A stretch of 64,000 nucleotides of DNA from Dickeya fangzhongdai (GTDB taxonomy: Bacteria > Pseudomonadota > Gammaproteobacteria > Enterobacterales > Enterobacteriaceae). The stretch lies in the NCBI RefSeq assembly GCF_002812485.1, contig NZ_CP025003.1, forward strand, positions 1,240,001 through 1,304,000, given 5' to 3'. Below, in pieces: positions 41,729 to 52,458 of this stretch (positions within the stretch are counted from its first letter, which is position 1; each line of letters starts with the position of its first letter). A program made the translations under genes and the position numbers. Under the pieces are notes generated by a model. That model was not told the DNA's origin and made no database searches. It saw only the letters and a list, made by a program, of their open reading frames with translations.

Positions 41729-42226
41729 ATGAAAATATTGTGTGCTGTATTGGCGTTGAGTCTGTCAACGATGTTGCCTGCCCTGGCTCAGACGGCATCC
41801 CCGCTAGGTGAGGCGGATATCGCCGGGCTGGCTGGTAAGCGGGATCTGGTGCAGGAAGAAAAGAACCGTGCGTTGGTGGTTGAGTTTTATACGGAAGTGT
41901 TAAGCCATCGCCGGGTCGATCTGGCGGATAAATACCTGAGCGCAGACTATATTCAGCATAATCCGTATGCAGCGACCGGGCGCGAGGCATTTGTGGCCTT
42001 TTTCACCGATTTATTCCGTCGTTATCCGCAATCCGAGCACCGTATTATCCGCACCGCTACCGACGGCAATCTGGTCTATCTGCATGTATTTGCACGGAAT
42101 GATCCCAACGATCGGGGACGGGCGGTGGTCGATATTCTGCGCGTTGATAACGGTAAGATCGTGGAGCACTGGGATGTGGTACAGCCGATACCTGAAACGA
42201 GCGCCAACACCAACGGGATGTTTTGA
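41729..42226 (+). CDS. Secreted SnoaL-like (NTF2-fold) protein
   Basis: 165 residues. A signal peptide is clear (MKILCAVLALSLSTMLPALAQ, cleavage after ALA or AQT). The mature part is a SnoaL-like alpha+beta domain: VVEFYTEVLSHRRVDLADKY, then YIQHNPYAATGREAFVAFF and ending in VDILRVDNGKIVEHWDVVQP. Members act as cyclases, isomerases or unknown carriers. It lies 90 bp after the aldo/keto reductase on the same strand and is probably cotranscribed, so the two may treat one small molecule in the periplasm. The exact role cannot be read from the sequence. Confidence 0.8.
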   Translation: MKILCAVLALSLSTMLPALAQTASPLGEADIAGLAGKRDLVQEEKNRALVVEFYTEVLSHRRVDLADKYLSADYIQHNPYAATGREAFVAFFTDLFRRYPQSEHRIIRTATDGNLVYLHVFARNDPNDRGRAVVDILRVDNGKIVEHWDVVQPIPETSANTNGMF

Positions 42227-42260
42227 TACGGCTTGCCCGGCGTGGGCAAGCCATCGAGCC

Positions 42261-43640
42261 TTATTGACTGACCAACTGCTCCAACTGCTGCCGGCTGGTC
42301 TTTTTGCGATCGATTTTCACGTAGGCGCTGAGTTCATCCGGCACAATCACCACATCCGCCACACCCGGATGCTGCTGCAGTTTATCGGACAGCGCATTGT
42401 CCCGCAGCGCTTCATCCGGCAGGGCAATGCGCAGGCTGCTCAGATAAGGCGGCTCCTGCATGGTGAAGCTGACCAGCAACCAGGCCAGCCCCAGCAGCGC
42501 GCCGGCGCTGAACACCAGCGATGCGCCATGCAGGTCATACAGCGCGCCGCCGAGGCTGCCGCCAATCGCCACCCCGATAAACTGGGTGGTGGAATAAACC
42601 CCCATCGCGGTGCCTTTGTAGCCGGCAGGCGACTCCTTGCTGATCAGTGACGGCAACAGCGCTTCCATAACGTTGAACCCCAGGAAGAACAGCTGAATGC
42701 CGATAAGTATCTGCCACAATGCATGGCTGCCCGCCTGCAGCAATACCAGCTCTGCCGCAATCAGAATCATGACGCAGGCAATAAAGACCTGCTTCATCCG
42801 CCGTTTGACCTCGGCATAGATGACGAACGGCACGACGGCGGCGAACGACACCAGCATCGTCACCAGATAGACCTTCCAGTGATGCTGCGGCGCCAGACCT
42901 GCCTGCTCCATTACCCGCGGTAATGCCACAAAGCTCGACATCAGCAGGATGTGCAGGCACATGATGCCGAAGTTGAGTTTCAGCAGCCGGCTGTTGGCCA
43001 GCACTTTGCTGACGCCATCGCGTACGATTGCGGACTCGCGATTCAACACATGGGATGACGACGAGGGGATGATTGCCAGGGTAATAACGATAGCCAGCAG
43101 CGCCAGCAACGCGATCCCCCAGAATAGCGCATTCAGACCCAACGCGTGGGTGACGATCGGGCCGACCACCATGGCGATGGCAAAGGTAACGCCGAAGCTG
43201 ACGCCGATGAACGCCATCGCTTTGGTGCGGTTTTGTTCGCGGGTTAAATCCGACAGCAGCGCCATGACCGCAGCGGAAATCGCGCCGGAGCCTTGTAGCG
43301 CACGACCCAGAATAATGCCCCAGATAGAATCGCTAAGCGCGGCGATGACGCTACCCAGCACAAATATCAGCAGGCCGCCGACAATCAGCGGTTTACGTCC
43401 GATGCGGTCGGACATCAGCCCGAATGGGATTTGGAAGATCGCCTGCATCAGGCCATAAATGCCGATCGCTACGCCAATCAGTGATTCGCTGGCGCCCTGC
43501 AGGGCCATTCCGTAAGTGGTCAGCACCGGAAGCACCATGAACATGCCCAGCATGCGAAGTGAAAAGACCAGACCCAGTCCCCATGTCGCCCTCTGCTCAA
43601 CAGGGGTCATGCGATTATCGTTCATTGCTACCTCTGACAT
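42261..43640 (-). CDS. yajR: MFS transporter YajR
   Basis: 459 residues. Twelve predicted membrane helices with the MFS signature GLMSDRIGRKPLIVGG between helices 2 and 3, and a C-terminal cytoplasmic YAM domain (from about 390, ending in KKTSRQQLEQLVSQ) of ferredoxin-like fold. It is a proton-driven efflux-type carrier of unknown substrate in the inner membrane. In E. coli it stands between yajQ and cyoE, and here the accessory genes on both sides interrupt that order. Confidence 0.96.
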   Translation of the reverse strand: MSEVAMNDNRMTPVEQRATWGLGLVFSLRMLGMFMVLPVLTTYGMALQGASESLIGVAIGIYGLMQAIFQIPFGLMSDRIGRKPLIVGGLLIFVLGSVIAALSDSIWGIILGRALQGSGAISAAVMALLSDLTREQNRTKAMAFIGVSFGVTFAIAMVVGPIVTHALGLNALFWGIALLALLAIVITLAIIPSSSSHVLNRESAIVRDGVSKVLANSRLLKLNFGIMCLHILLMSSFVALPRVMEQAGLAPQHHWKVYLVTMLVSFAAVVPFVIYAEVKRRMKQVFIACVMILIAAELVLLQAGSHALWQILIGIQLFFLGFNVMEALLPSLISKESPAGYKGTAMGVYSTTQFIGVAIGGSLGGALYDLHGASLVFSAGALLGLAWLLVSFTMQEPPYLSSLRIALPDEALRDNALSDKLQQHPGVADVVIVPDELSAYVKIDRKKTSRQQLEQLVSQ

Positions 43641-43986
43641 TTCGTTAGCGCTATTTTAGTGTCCGGGCCCAAAAGCGTAAACGACAGGTTTGTTTCTGTA
43701 TTTGGCAAAACAGGGGAGGGAGGATAAAAAATGTCCGCCGCCAGGTTCATTACGCGGTCGGTAGTGGCGATAAATATAAAATAAGGCAATGAATCAGCGA
43801 GGGTTTTAACCTTTGTACGGCGCCAGCGTTTTATGGGCCGGGAGCCACAGTGGCGCATCGCGGCGGCAGTCAGAAGGGCACGGGTTAGTTCACGCTAGCT
43901 CACTTCTTGCCCTCCATCATGTGACGTGCGCCTTCTCCTGCCGCCAAAAGCGAAAGTGTGAGATCCGGACGCTCTGCTGAGAACCG
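43641..43986. other. Intergenic region upstream of yajR
   Basis: About 345 bases between the yajR start and the end of the metallo-beta-lactamase-fold gene, both on the minus strand. It should hold the yajR promoter. I see no gene, repeat or strong hairpin. Confidence 0.4.
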
Positions 43987-44619
43987 TTAGGACAGCGCGC
44001 GAAGGACATTGTCGATATCAGACCGCCATTCCTCTGCGAAGACCGCTTTGAACGGAACGGTGCCAACCGAGGCGCTTGAAATAACTACCGTGGGTTCGAG
44101 GTCGCGCAGAAGCATAAGGCTGCTCTTGAGGTCCGATTTCGAGCCGCCTTCATACCAATTGGTGCGGGTTTCCCACATCCCGTGGTTCATATAGATAGTG
44201 TCTCCGGTAAAGAGATATGTTTGCCCATAAACTGAATGAACCAGAAAACACACGCTGCCTTTGGTATGACCGGGGGTTGGTATCACCTCAATGTTGCCCT
44301 GAAGGGTCTCCCGGCTATCGAACAGGTAATCGACCGGCGTTACCTTTCTGGCGTCCGCTTCCTCTAGTCGGTGGCAACAGAGTTTCGAGCCAAAAAGCGT
44401 TTTTATCTCGGCGAGTGCGCCGCCTACTTCATCCCGGTGGCTCAAAAACTGATAGGCTACCCCGCCCAGTGCTTGAATGTGTCGATACTCCTGCCGCGAG
44501 CCAGAGTTGTAAAAGAGGATGTTGCCGGTGTCTTGTACCAGCAGATAGGCGTGGGAGTTTACGCCCGAGAATGGGTGCTCCACACGGGTCTGCCAGAGAT
44601 CGGGATAAATCTGTTTCAT
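43987..44619 (-). CDS. Metallo-beta-lactamase-fold hydrolase with variant metal site
   Basis: 210 residues. The fold is clear from VNSHAYLLVQDTGNILFYNSG at the start, then VIPTPGHTKGSVCFLV and YLFTGDTIYM. The usual HxHxDH motif is replaced by FLSHRDEVGG, so the first and last histidines of that motif are L and E. The PGHT histidine and the GD aspartate remain. The final metal histidine is also not evident (SSASVG). Proteins with an SHRDE motif exist as a subgroup, so this is likely a variant site and not decay. The substrate is unknown. It is downstream of an SDR and an AraC regulator on the same strand. Confidence 0.75.
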   Translation of the reverse strand: MKQIYPDLWQTRVEHPFSGVNSHAYLLVQDTGNILFYNSGSRQEYRHIQALGGVAYQFLSHRDEVGGALAEIKTLFGSKLCCHRLEEADARKVTPVDYLFDSRETLQGNIEVIPTPGHTKGSVCFLVHSVYGQTYLFTGDTIYMNHGMWETRTNWYEGGSKSDLKSSLMLLRDLEPTVVISSASVGTVPFKAVFAEEWRSDIDNVLRALS

Positions 44620-44852
44620 GCATGCCTCCTTTGTTGCCAGGCCGACGTGCGATGGAGGTCGGCCGCCTTCGCTGTTCTACGCATTTCGCTCCATCGCCAG
44701 TCGCTGCAACATGTGCTCGTTGGTGAACGATTATTCATAAGTGAGCTGCGCAACTCAGGTTCACCCTGATAGCAAGGAGCAAAGCCGGTTTAGCATTTCT
44801 TCTGTCTGTTTAGCAGATTGCATTCCAGGCCGGATTGCCCGCTCAGTCGACG

Positions 44853-45767
44853 CTAGGTGTGTGCAGATTCAGGTGTCTGGAAATACATCTCTCCTTCGAG
44901 ATCGGAAAGCAGCGAAGGCATAATCGGGTTCCAGCCGAGTCTTTCCCGCGTCAGGCGGTTTGATGCGTCCAGGTCGAATGAAACAAAATGCGAGAACCAT
45001 CCGAAGTGCGCCTCTGCTTCGGCTGCGGACTTCGAAATGATGGGTACGCCTAACCCACGACCGATAGCAATGGCGATGTCTCTGAACGGAATGCGTTCCT
45101 CGGTGACGGCATGATAGCGAGCGCCCGAGGTACCTCGTTCCAGTGCGAGACGATACAGCATTGCAGCGTCGAGACGATGCACGGCTGGCCAGCAATTTTG
45201 ACCGTCTCCTATGTAGGCCGAAACTCCTGTTTTGCGCGCAATGTCGATCAGTAAAGGCACGAACGCATGGTCGCCTGCGCCGTGAACGGATGAGGCGAGC
45301 CGGACGATCGAGGCATGGACGCCCTTTGCGATGACCGCGTCGACGGCTTCTTCCGTTGCTGCGCGCGGATTCGCTGCAGGCCCCATTGCGGGCATTGAGT
45401 CTTCGGTGGTTCTTTGGCTCTTGGGAAGAATGCCAATGGCTGATGTAATCACAAGCCGGCGGGCGGAGCCTTCGATAACTGATCCCAGTGCCTCGATCAG
45501 GCGGCGGTCAGTTTCGCAGTTGGCCTGAAATTTGGAAAAATCATTGTCAAAGGCGGTATGGATAATGCCATCACAGACCGCAGCTCCGGCGAGAACGCTG
45601 TCGAGATCCTCTATGTCGCCGCGATGAGCCGAACCGCCGATAGCCCGTAAATCATCGGCGGACTTGTCTGAGCGGACAAGCCCAAGAACCTGGTATCCAT
45701 TAGCGATCAATTCGCGGACAATCGCGGAACCGACGAATCCGCTGGCTCCAGTAACAAAAATTCGCAT
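44853..45767 (-). CDS. Atypical NAD(P)-dependent SDR/epimerase family protein
   Basis: 304 residues from ATG at 45767 (MRIFVTGASGFVGSAIVRELI), preceded by GGGGCTCGA; a longer frame from 45866 has no support. The nucleotide-binding motif TGASGFVG lies at 6-13, and R24 or R-S-D after LVRSD suggests NADP(H). The usual YxxxK pair is not found; the equivalent place reads NPRAATEEAVDA, as in atypical SDRs. The substrate region has SSVHGAGDHAFVPLL and VHRLDAAMLYRLALE. The codon choice is a little different from the core genes, consistent with acquisition. Between a metallo-beta-lactamase-fold gene and an AraC-family gene. Confidence 0.8.
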   Translation of the reverse strand: MRIFVTGASGFVGSAIVRELIANGYQVLGLVRSDKSADDLRAIGGSAHRGDIEDLDSVLAGAAVCDGIIHTAFDNDFSKFQANCETDRRLIEALGSVIEGSARRLVITSAIGILPKSQRTTEDSMPAMGPAANPRAATEEAVDAVIAKGVHASIVRLASSVHGAGDHAFVPLLIDIARKTGVSAYIGDGQNCWPAVHRLDAAMLYRLALERGTSGARYHAVTEERIPFRDIAIAIGRGLGVPIISKSAAEAEAHFGWFSHFVSFDLDASNRLTRERLGWNPIMPSLLSDLEGEMYFQTPESAHT

Positions 45768-46027
45768 GGTCGAGCCCCCTTTTTCATTTCCTGGTGAAAA
45801 AAGCATGGTGAAAAAACGGCTGATGACGGGGTGATTAGGCGCCTCAATCTCAAGCCGTTGGGGCATTCTATTGAACTCGTTTTGTACGATCTATACCGGA
45901 AAATCCAAATATCTTTCGCTATCGTCCAGGGTCGGGATGTGACGTTTTTGGGGAAATACTACTCTGAATTAAGAGCGAGGGATATGACGCCCTTGAGGTT
46001 TCATCCGGGGGTAAGGGCTGAGGCAAG

Positions 46028-46939
46028 TTATGCGCCCGGTCTTACCGAGCGGCTATATCGCCTTGGGGAGTGCCCTATAATTCGCTTGAACGCGGTGCTG
46101 AATGCGCTTTCCGATTCATACCCAAGCGAAAAGGCGATGGTGGAAACCGGATCGTCTGAGTTCATTAGTCGATCGCTGGCAAGCAGCATACGCCATCGCG
46201 TCAGGTAATTGATTGGAGACGTACCGACGGCTTCTTTAAAACGCTGTGCGAATGAGGAGCGCGACATACCCGTCAGTTCGCCCAGTTCCTGAACCGTCCA
46301 GTTCAGGGCGGGTTTTTCATGGATGGCGGCGATTGCCGCACCAACGTTTTTGTCGGCCAGAGCCGACAGCAGCCCGACGTCACGGCAATCCAGATGCAGC
46401 CTGAGCGTTTGCACCAGGATCATGTGCGCCAAATGCTGCAAGATGAGGACGCTGCCGGGCTGCGGTACTCGCAGTTCCTGCATCATTCGTTCTACCAGCC
46501 ACCGTAGTGTTGTTTGATCCGCGGTGCTACGGATGTGAACGATGCGGGGCAAAAGTTTCAACAGCATGTCGGCATGCAGTTCGGAAACGGAGAAGCGGCT
46601 ACTGACGATAAATATGTCGCCGCCGCCGTTCCAGCTAACTATGCCGCCGCTTTCCGCTCCCGTGAACACCTCCGCCGCCTGCACCGGCTTAACGTCCATT
46701 TGGCTGGCAAGGTGAAACGGTTCCCCTCGCGGAAGAACAAAACAGTCGCCGCTTTCGAGTTGAACCGGCTCGTCAACCCCCTCCACCGCTAGCCAGCAGC
46801 GCCCCGTGACTATCGCGCCGCTCTTGATCGTTCCCATTTGGTCAGGGAATTGAATCGCCCAGTCGCCGCCGCCGTCAAATCCGGCAGACATGTAGTTAAC
46901 TGGCTTCAATAAGGCTAGAACATCGGAAAGAGGATCCAT
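46028..46939 (-). CDS. AraC-family transcriptional regulator (cupin_6 N-terminal domain)
   Basis: 303 residues. The N-terminal half is a cupin-like sensor domain (GDCFVLPRGEPFHLAS near 70). The C-terminal half has two helix-turn-helix motifs: WTVQELGELTGMSRSSFAQRF and the AraC signature around DPVSTIAFSLGYESESAFSTAF, then HSPRRYSR. Such regulators often control neighbouring oxidoreductase genes in response to a small molecule. It stands upstream of the SDR and metallo-beta-lactamase-fold genes on the same strand, 260 bp before the SDR start, and is the likely local regulator; this is inferred from position. Confidence 0.88.
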   Translation of the reverse strand: MDPLSDVLALLKPVNYMSAGFDGGGDWAIQFPDQMGTIKSGAIVTGRCWLAVEGVDEPVQLESGDCFVLPRGEPFHLASQMDVKPVQAAEVFTGAESGGIVSWNGGGDIFIVSSRFSVSELHADMLLKLLPRIVHIRSTADQTTLRWLVERMMQELRVPQPGSVLILQHLAHMILVQTLRLHLDCRDVGLLSALADKNVGAAIAAIHEKPALNWTVQELGELTGMSRSSFAQRFKEAVGTSPINYLTRWRMLLASDRLMNSDDPVSTIAFSLGYESESAFSTAFKRIIGHSPRRYSRSVRPGA

Positions 46940-47168
46940 CAGCGCTCGCGGACGATTAGCAAATAAAAGTGAATTTTTATCCTAAAGCGTCCGGCACTTT
47001 AGCGCCAGGTTTTTCAGCGTTCCCTGATCCGCGCCACACTCAGCGAGGCTTTCTGGGGGAGGAGAGGGCGGGTGTGGTAAGTTTGATTTCAGTCAGGCTG
47101 ATGACTGGGGAAACCCTCTGTGGCGGGCCTCAGTGTAGACCGGCCAATTCGGTGCCGATCGCTGCATG

Positions 47169-47197
47169 AAAAAAAACAGACGGGCAAGCCCGTCTGT
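47169..47197 (-). terminator. Intrinsic terminator of the cyo operon
   Basis: On the minus strand ACAGACGGGC and GCCCGTCTGT (47176-47185 with 47188-47197) pair across a two-base loop (in practice a four-base loop with one pair open), followed by a run of eight T. Confidence 0.93.
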
Positions 47198-47219
47198 CGG
47201 TAAGCGTGTACTGATGATA

Positions 47220-48113
47220 TCAGTGCAGGTAAGTCAGCAGGCTTTCCTGCATCGGCGCCATCGAATCCACCGACATCATGACGCTCAGGGAGGTGATGGC
47301 CACGATGGAAAACACGAACAGCTTTCTTGCCCATACGCGATCGTCGTTCGGGCTTTTGTAGCCGGACAACGCCATGCCAAGCCACCAGACGCTGACCGCC
47401 GCCGCCACCACCAGGTATTTGTAGCCGGCGTAACCGCCCAGCGACAGCATCAGGGTCGCAATCATAAACGCCAGGATGTACAGCGTAATATGATGCTTCG
47501 CCACGGAAATGCCTTTGACGACCGGCAGCACCGGAATATTGGCGGCCTGATAATCCTTAAAGCGGAAAATCGCGATGGCATAGGAGTGCGGCATCTGCCA
47601 CAGGCTGAAAATCAGCAGCAGAATCAGCGCGCCGGCGTCAAACTGATTGCTGACAGCGCAATAGCCGATTACCGGCGGCGCCGCACCCGACAGGCTGCCA
47701 ATCAACGTGCCGTAAACCGAATGGCGTTTCATGTACAGGCTGTAAACGCCGACATATACCACAAACCCCATCACCGCCAGCCACATGGCCAGCGGATTTG
47801 CCGCGAGGTACAGTAACGCGAAGCCAGCAATACCTAACAGCGAAGCGTAAATCAGCGTGTTCTTCAGCGGAATCAGCCCCTTCACCAGAACCCGATTCTT
47901 GGTCCTCTCCATTTTTTTGTCGATATCGCGATCGATAACGTTGTTAAAGACGCAACCCGATGCAACGACCAGCGACACCCCGATCAGGGTCGCGACAAAC
48001 AGCGGATAGTTGATGGTGCCCTTGGCTGCCAGCAAAAATCCGCCGATAACGGAAATCAGGTTGCCAAAAATAATGCCGGGTTTGGTGACCTGCAGGTATT
48101 GCTTAATCATCAT
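47220..48113 (-). CDS. cyoE: Protoheme IX farnesyltransferase (heme O synthase)
   Basis: 297 residues of the UbiA prenyltransferase family with about nine membrane helices. The aspartate motif [18 protein letters not shown] (near 60) binds the prenyl diphosphate with Mg2+, and a second conserved loop [19 protein letters not shown] is present. It converts heme B to heme O for cytochrome bo3. It is the last gene of cyoABCDE, 13 bp after cyoD. Confidence 0.97.
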   Translation of the reverse strand: MMIKQYLQVTKPGIIFGNLISVIGGFLLAAKGTINYPLFVATLIGVSLVVASGCVFNNVIDRDIDKKMERTKNRVLVKGLIPLKNTLIYASLLGIAGFALLYLAANPLAMWLAVMGFVVYVGVYSLYMKRHSVYGTLIGSLSGAAPPVIGYCAVSNQFDAGALILLLIFSLWQMPHSYAIAIFRFKDYQAANIPVLPVVKGISVAKHHITLYILAFMIATLMLSLGGYAGYKYLVVAAAVSVWWLGMALSGYKSPNDDRVWARKLFVFSIVAITSLSVMMSVDSMAPMQESLLTYLH

Positions 48114-48126
48114 GTAAAAGGCTCGG

Positions 48127-48459
48127 TTACTGAATCATCATGTTGTGGTGCGCATTCATCATGATCCACAGGGATCCCACCACCACGATTGCGATAATCA
48201 GGGCGGTAAACACAATGGCTACCACATTCCAACGCTCTTCTGATGAGGTATTGAGATGCAGGAAGTACACCAGATGAACCAGAATCTGGATAACGGCGCA
48301 GCCCAGCACGGTCAGCAGAATGACGCTGTGGGAAGCCGAACCGTTCATCACCAGACCGAACGGAATAACGGTCAGGATGATGGACAGGACGAAACCAATC
48401 AGATAGGACTTCACGCTACCGTGGCTGGCGCCGGCATGATCGTGTGTGGAATGACTCAT
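48127..48459 (-). CDS. cyoD: Cytochrome bo3 ubiquinol oxidase subunit IV
   Basis: 110 residues from ATG at 48459 ([23 protein letters not shown]); a frame starting at 48504 is too long. Three membrane helices. The histidine-rich N terminus is typical. The start shares one base with the cyoC stop (TAATG), so translation is coupled. Confidence 0.97.
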   Translation of the reverse strand: MSHSTHDHAGASHGSVKSYLIGFVLSIILTVIPFGLVMNGSASHSVILLTVLGCAVIQILVHLVYFLHLNTSSEERWNVVAIVFTALIIAIVVVGSLWIMMNAHHNMMIQ

Positions 48460-49073
48460 TACATCGCCCCCATCAGATAAACAACAGTGAAGACACAAAT
48501 CCATACCACGTCAAGGAAGTGCCAGAACAGGCTCAGACACATCAGACGGGTCTTGTTGGTGCTGGTCAGGCCGTATTTCGTTACCTGGATCATCATGATG
48601 GCGATCCAGATCAGGCCGGAGGTCACGTGGATACCGTGGGTGCCGACCAGCGCAAAGAACGCGGACAGGAACGCGCTGCGGTCAGGACCGGCGCCTTCTG
48701 CGATCAGGTGATGGAATTCGTAGATTTCCATACCGATGAACACCAGCCCGAACAGGAAGGTCAAACCCAGCCAGGCGTTAACCTGGCTCTTGTTGCCTTT
48801 GTTCATGGCGATCATCGCCATGCCGTAGGTGATACTACTGAACAGCAGGGCGAAGGTTTCCACCAGCACGAACTTCAGATCGAACAGTTCCTTGCCGGTC
48901 GGGCCGCCAGCGGTGCCGTTCACCAGAACGGCGTAGGTCGCGAACAACATCCCGAACAGGATGCAGTCGCTCATCAGGTAGATCCAGAAACCGAAGACTT
49001 TATTGCCGCCGGTGTCGTGGTGCCCATGCTCGGCATGGGCTGCATTGTGATGAGTTAACGTATCAGTGGCCAT
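48459..49073 (-). CDS. cyoC: Cytochrome bo3 ubiquinol oxidase subunit III
   Basis: 204 residues, five membrane helices, with the heme-copper oxidase subunit III features ([14 protein letters not shown]). The start shares one base with the cyoB stop (TAATG). It stabilises the catalytic subunit; it has no redox centres itself. Confidence 0.97.
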   Translation of the reverse strand: MATDTLTHHNAAHAEHGHHDTGGNKVFGFWIYLMSDCILFGMLFATYAVLVNGTAGGPTGKELFDLKFVLVETFALLFSSITYGMAMIAMNKGNKSQVNAWLGLTFLFGLVFIGMEIYEFHHLIAEGAGPDRSAFLSAFFALVGTHGIHVTSGLIWIAIMMIQVTKYGLTSTNKTRLMCLSLFWHFLDVVWICVFTVVYLMGAM

Positions 49074-51055
49074 TATTTCACGCCTGCTTTGCTGAGTTTA
49101 TCGAAGTTTTGGTTTTCGATTTGTTCGACCTCTTTAACCGGTACGTAGTAATCCACGTCCTGATTAAAGCTGTGCACGATCCAGGTCGCGATCATGCCCA
49201 CAAAACCGATAATCGCCAGCCACCAGATATGCCAGATCATTGCGAAACCAAATACCAGGCTGAATGCGGAGATGATCACGCCTGCGCCGGTATTCTTCGG
49301 CATATGAATTTCTTCATACTGGGCCGGTTTGCGATAAGCATCGCCTTTTTCTTTGATTTCCCAGAATGCATCGCGTTCCTGAACCTGCGGCACAATGGCA
49401 AAGTTATAGAACGGAGGCGGAGAAGACGTTGCCCATTCCAGCGTACGCGCATCCCACGGGTCGCCAGTCAGGTCGCGGTTCTGGTTGCGATCGCGGATAC
49501 TGACGGCAAACTGGATAATCTGGCACAGGACGCCCAGCGCAATCAGGCCGGCGCCGATAGAGGCCACCACCAGCAGCGGGTGGAATTCCGGATTGATCTG
49601 CTGGCTCAGACGACGGGTCATCCCCATGAAGCCCAGCACGTACAGCGGCATAAAGGCTACGAAGAAACCGATGATCCAGAACCAGAAGGCGCGTTTGCCC
49701 CAGGTTTCATTCAGCTTGAAGCCAAATGCTTTTGGGAACCAGTAGGTGATACCGGCAAAGCAGCCAAACACCACGCCGCCGATGATCACGTTATGGAAGT
49801 GAGCGATCAGGAACAGACTGTTGTGCAGTACAAAGTTGGCGCCCGGCACGGCCAGCAGTACCCCGGTCATACCACCGATGGAGAAGGTGATGATGAAGCC
49901 GGTGGTCCACAGCATGGCGGAGTGCGGCTGAATACGCCCCTGGTACATGGTGAACAGCCAGTTGAATATTTTAACCCCGGTCGGGATAGAAATAATCATC
50001 GTCGCGATACCGAAGAAGGCGTTGACGTTGGCGCCCGACCCCATAGTGAAGAAGTGGTGCAGCCAGACGATAAACGACAGAACGGTAATCGCGATAGTCG
50101 CCCATACCAGCGAGGTATAACCGAACAGACGCTTTTTACAGAAGGTTGCCACCACTTCGGAGTAAATACCGAAGACCGGTAGCACCAGGATGTACACTTC
50201 CGGATGGCCCCAGGCCCAAATCAGGTTGATGTACATCATCATGTTGCCGCCCATATCATTGGTGAAGAAATGGGTGCCGAGGTAACGGTCCAGCGTCAGC
50301 AGAGCGATGGTTACCGTCAAAATCGGGAAAGCGGCAATAATCAGTACGTTGGTGCACAACGCCGTCCAGGTGAACACCGGCATTTTCATCAGCGTCATGC
50401 CAGGCGCACGCATTTTCATGATGGTGGCGAAGAAGTTAACGCCAGTCAGCGTGGTACCCACACCGGAAATCTGGAGACTCCAGATCCAGTAGTCTACCCC
50501 GACGCCGGGACTGTATTCCTTACCTGACAACGGCGGATAGGCTACCCAACCGGTCTGGGCGAACTCGCCGATCCCCAGAGACAGGTTGATAAGAATCACG
50601 CCGACTACAAACAGCCAGAAGCTGAGTGAGTTCAGGAAGGGGAAGGCTACGTCACGTGCGCCGATCTGCAGCGGAACCGCCAGGTTCATCAGACCGACCA
50701 CGAACGGCGTCGCCACGAAGAAGATCATGATCACGCCATGGGCGGTGAAGATCTGGTCATAGTGGTGAGGGTTGAGGAAACCCGCTTCACCGGCGGAGGC
50801 CAGCACCTGCTGACCACGCATCATGACGGCATCGGCAAAACCACGCAGCATCATCACCAGACCGACGATGATGTACATGATACCGATTTTCTTGTGGTCT
50901 ACGGAGGTGAACCACTCGGACCACAGCCATTTCCATTTACCAAAATAGGTAACGGCAGCCAGCAGCGCCAATCCGCCTAAAATGATTGCCGCCACCGTGA
51001 CCATGATAATCGGTTCATGGTAGGGGATCGCATCAAGAGTTAATTTTCCGAACAT
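49073..51055 (-). CDS. cyoB: Cytochrome bo3 ubiquinol oxidase subunit I
   Basis: 660 residues, about 15 membrane helices. Heme and copper ligands lie in recognised segments: [19 protein letters not shown] (heme b histidine), [17 protein letters not shown] (copper histidine and the linked tyrosine), WLHHFFTMG (two copper histidines) and [12 protein letters not shown] (heme o and b histidines). It reduces oxygen to water and pumps protons. The gap to cyoA is 20 bp. Confidence 0.99.
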   Translation of the reverse strand: MFGKLTLDAIPYHEPIIMVTVAAIILGGLALLAAVTYFGKWKWLWSEWFTSVDHKKIGIMYIIVGLVMMLRGFADAVMMRGQQVLASAGEAGFLNPHHYDQIFTAHGVIMIFFVATPFVVGLMNLAVPLQIGARDVAFPFLNSLSFWLFVVGVILINLSLGIGEFAQTGWVAYPPLSGKEYSPGVGVDYWIWSLQISGVGTTLTGVNFFATIMKMRAPGMTLMKMPVFTWTALCTNVLIIAAFPILTVTIALLTLDRYLGTHFFTNDMGGNMMMYINLIWAWGHPEVYILVLPVFGIYSEVVATFCKKRLFGYTSLVWATIAITVLSFIVWLHHFFTMGSGANVNAFFGIATMIISIPTGVKIFNWLFTMYQGRIQPHSAMLWTTGFIITFSIGGMTGVLLAVPGANFVLHNSLFLIAHFHNVIIGGVVFGCFAGITYWFPKAFGFKLNETWGKRAFWFWIIGFFVAFMPLYVLGFMGMTRRLSQQINPEFHPLLVVASIGAGLIALGVLCQIIQFAVSIRDRNQNRDLTGDPWDARTLEWATSSPPPFYNFAIVPQVQERDAFWEIKEKGDAYRKPAQYEEIHMPKNTGAGVIISAFSLVFGFAMIWHIWWLAIIGFVGMIATWIVHSFNQDVDYYVPVKEVEQIENQNFDKLSKAGVK

Positions 51056-51075
51056 CGTTTATCCCTCGACTCCTT

Positions 51076-52026
51076 TTAATGAGAGGAGTGCTCGCTCATG
51101 TTCATGCCCTGGTGATTCTGCATGCCTTCTTCTTTCTTAGGCTCGCCTTCGGCACCGTGCTGCATGTTCATGTTGTTGCCAATGAATTTGGTAATGATCT
51201 GGCTGAACAGCTCAGGTTGGACCTGAGAGTAGTACTCCACCGGGTGGTACTCGGTCGGTTGCGCCAGTTTGTTAAAGTCATTCATCGTGCTCAGCGTCTT
51301 GGATGACTTGCGTACATTCTCAACCCATTGGTCAAACGCTTGCTGATCCGGGGTCGCGATGGCGGTGAATTTCATGCCGGAGAACCCTTTGCCGCTGTAA
51401 CCGCCGGAAATGCCGTCGTACTTGCCCGGCTCGTTGGCGATCAGGTGCAGCTTGGTCTGCATCCCGGCCATGGCATAGATCTGACCACCAAGACGCGGAA
51501 TAAAGAAGGAGTTCATCACCGTATCGGACGTAATCTTGAAATTGACCGGAACATTGGTCGGGAATGCCAGTTCATTGACCGTGGCGATGCCAAGGTCCGG
51601 GTAGATGAACAGCCATTTCCAGTCCAGCGACACCACTTCAACATTGATGGGTTTGACATTGGAATCCAGAGGCTTGTAGGGATCAAGCGAATGGGTGGTT
51701 TTCCAGGTGATCGTCCCAAGGATGATGATAATGATGATGGGAACCGTCCAGACAACGGCTTCGATTTTGTTGGAGTGCGACCAGTTTGGCGTGTACTTCG
51801 CTTTTTCGTTGGAAGCTCTGAACTTCCAGGCGAAGGCAATCGTCATAATGATCACCGGGATAACAACGATCAGCATCAAACCGAGTGCTGTCAGTATCAA
51901 CGAACGTTGCTCTAACCCGACTTGTCCTTTGGGGTTCATCAATGCCATATCACAACCACTGAGAAGCAGTGTGGTTGCGATTAAAGACAACATCCCAAAA
52001 ATTTTATTGTATTTCCTGAGTCTCAT
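51076..52026 (-). CDS. cyoA: Cytochrome bo3 ubiquinol oxidase subunit II (lipoprotein)
   Basis: 316 residues. A lipoprotein signal peptide ends at lipobox LSGC with C25. Two membrane helices follow, then a periplasmic cupredoxin domain (about 125-280). That domain has lost the CuA ligands, as expected for a quinol oxidase. The C-terminal tail is rich in methionine, glutamate and histidine. It is first in cyoABCDE; GAGGT precedes the ATG. Confidence 0.98.
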   Translation of the reverse strand: MRLRKYNKIFGMLSLIATTLLLSGCDMALMNPKGQVGLEQRSLILTALGLMLIVVIPVIIMTIAFAWKFRASNEKAKYTPNWSHSNKIEAVVWTVPIIIIIILGTITWKTTHSLDPYKPLDSNVKPINVEVVSLDWKWLFIYPDLGIATVNELAFPTNVPVNFKITSDTVMNSFFIPRLGGQIYAMAGMQTKLHLIANEPGKYDGISGGYSGKGFSGMKFTAIATPDQQAFDQWVENVRKSSKTLSTMNDFNKLAQPTEYHPVEYYSQVQPELFSQIITKFIGNNMNMQHGAEGEPKKEEGMQNHQGMNMSEHSSH

Positions 52027-52458
52027 CTAGCGACCTCAATTACAAGGGCTCTATTGTCATTTCACGCGAGCGGGCATTTTACGGGAAGGTTACCGCACTG
52101 TAAACATGATTAAAGAGATGTCAGCCTGCTGTTTACAGTTTTTGCCTGACCTGTCACATCTGAGATACATTTCTCAAAATTACTTTTAAAAACAGTGGGT
52201 AAACCGACTACAGAAAAAGTATGTATCGCTTTTCAGGAATTACAACTATTTCTGAATACTATTTCGCTCTAGTGTTAATATTTCGTTTCTATAAGGTTGC
52301 GTTAAATAACGTACTCAGGCGGAATTATTAAGAATAATGAAATAAATGTTTCTACTCGCTGATGCCTGAGAAGAAAAATAATTTAATAAAGTGATAATAG
52401 ATAATGACGGCGCGCTTTTTAGCGATAGCCTGCATTTATTGATTTACAACCGCCCGAT
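52027..52458 (-). promoter_or_regulatory. cyo operon promoter region
   Basis: About 430 AT-rich bases between the cyoA start and the ampG stop, both on the minus strand. It should contain the cyo promoter with ArcA and possibly Fur or Fnr control, as in E. coli. A small palindrome, CGTTA-AA-TAACG (about 52302-52313), is present. I cannot place a promoter or an ArcA site with confidence, and I see no gene. Confidence 0.4.

Noticed and set aside
45831..46208. Plus-strand frame of 125 codons before and across the AraC gene end
   Set aside because: About half of it is the antisense of the AraC-family gene, and the rest shows no recognisable domain or ribosome binding site.
52027..52458. ArcA or Fnr sites before cyoA
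   Set aside because: AT-rich sequence gives many weak partial matches; none is strong enough to report.
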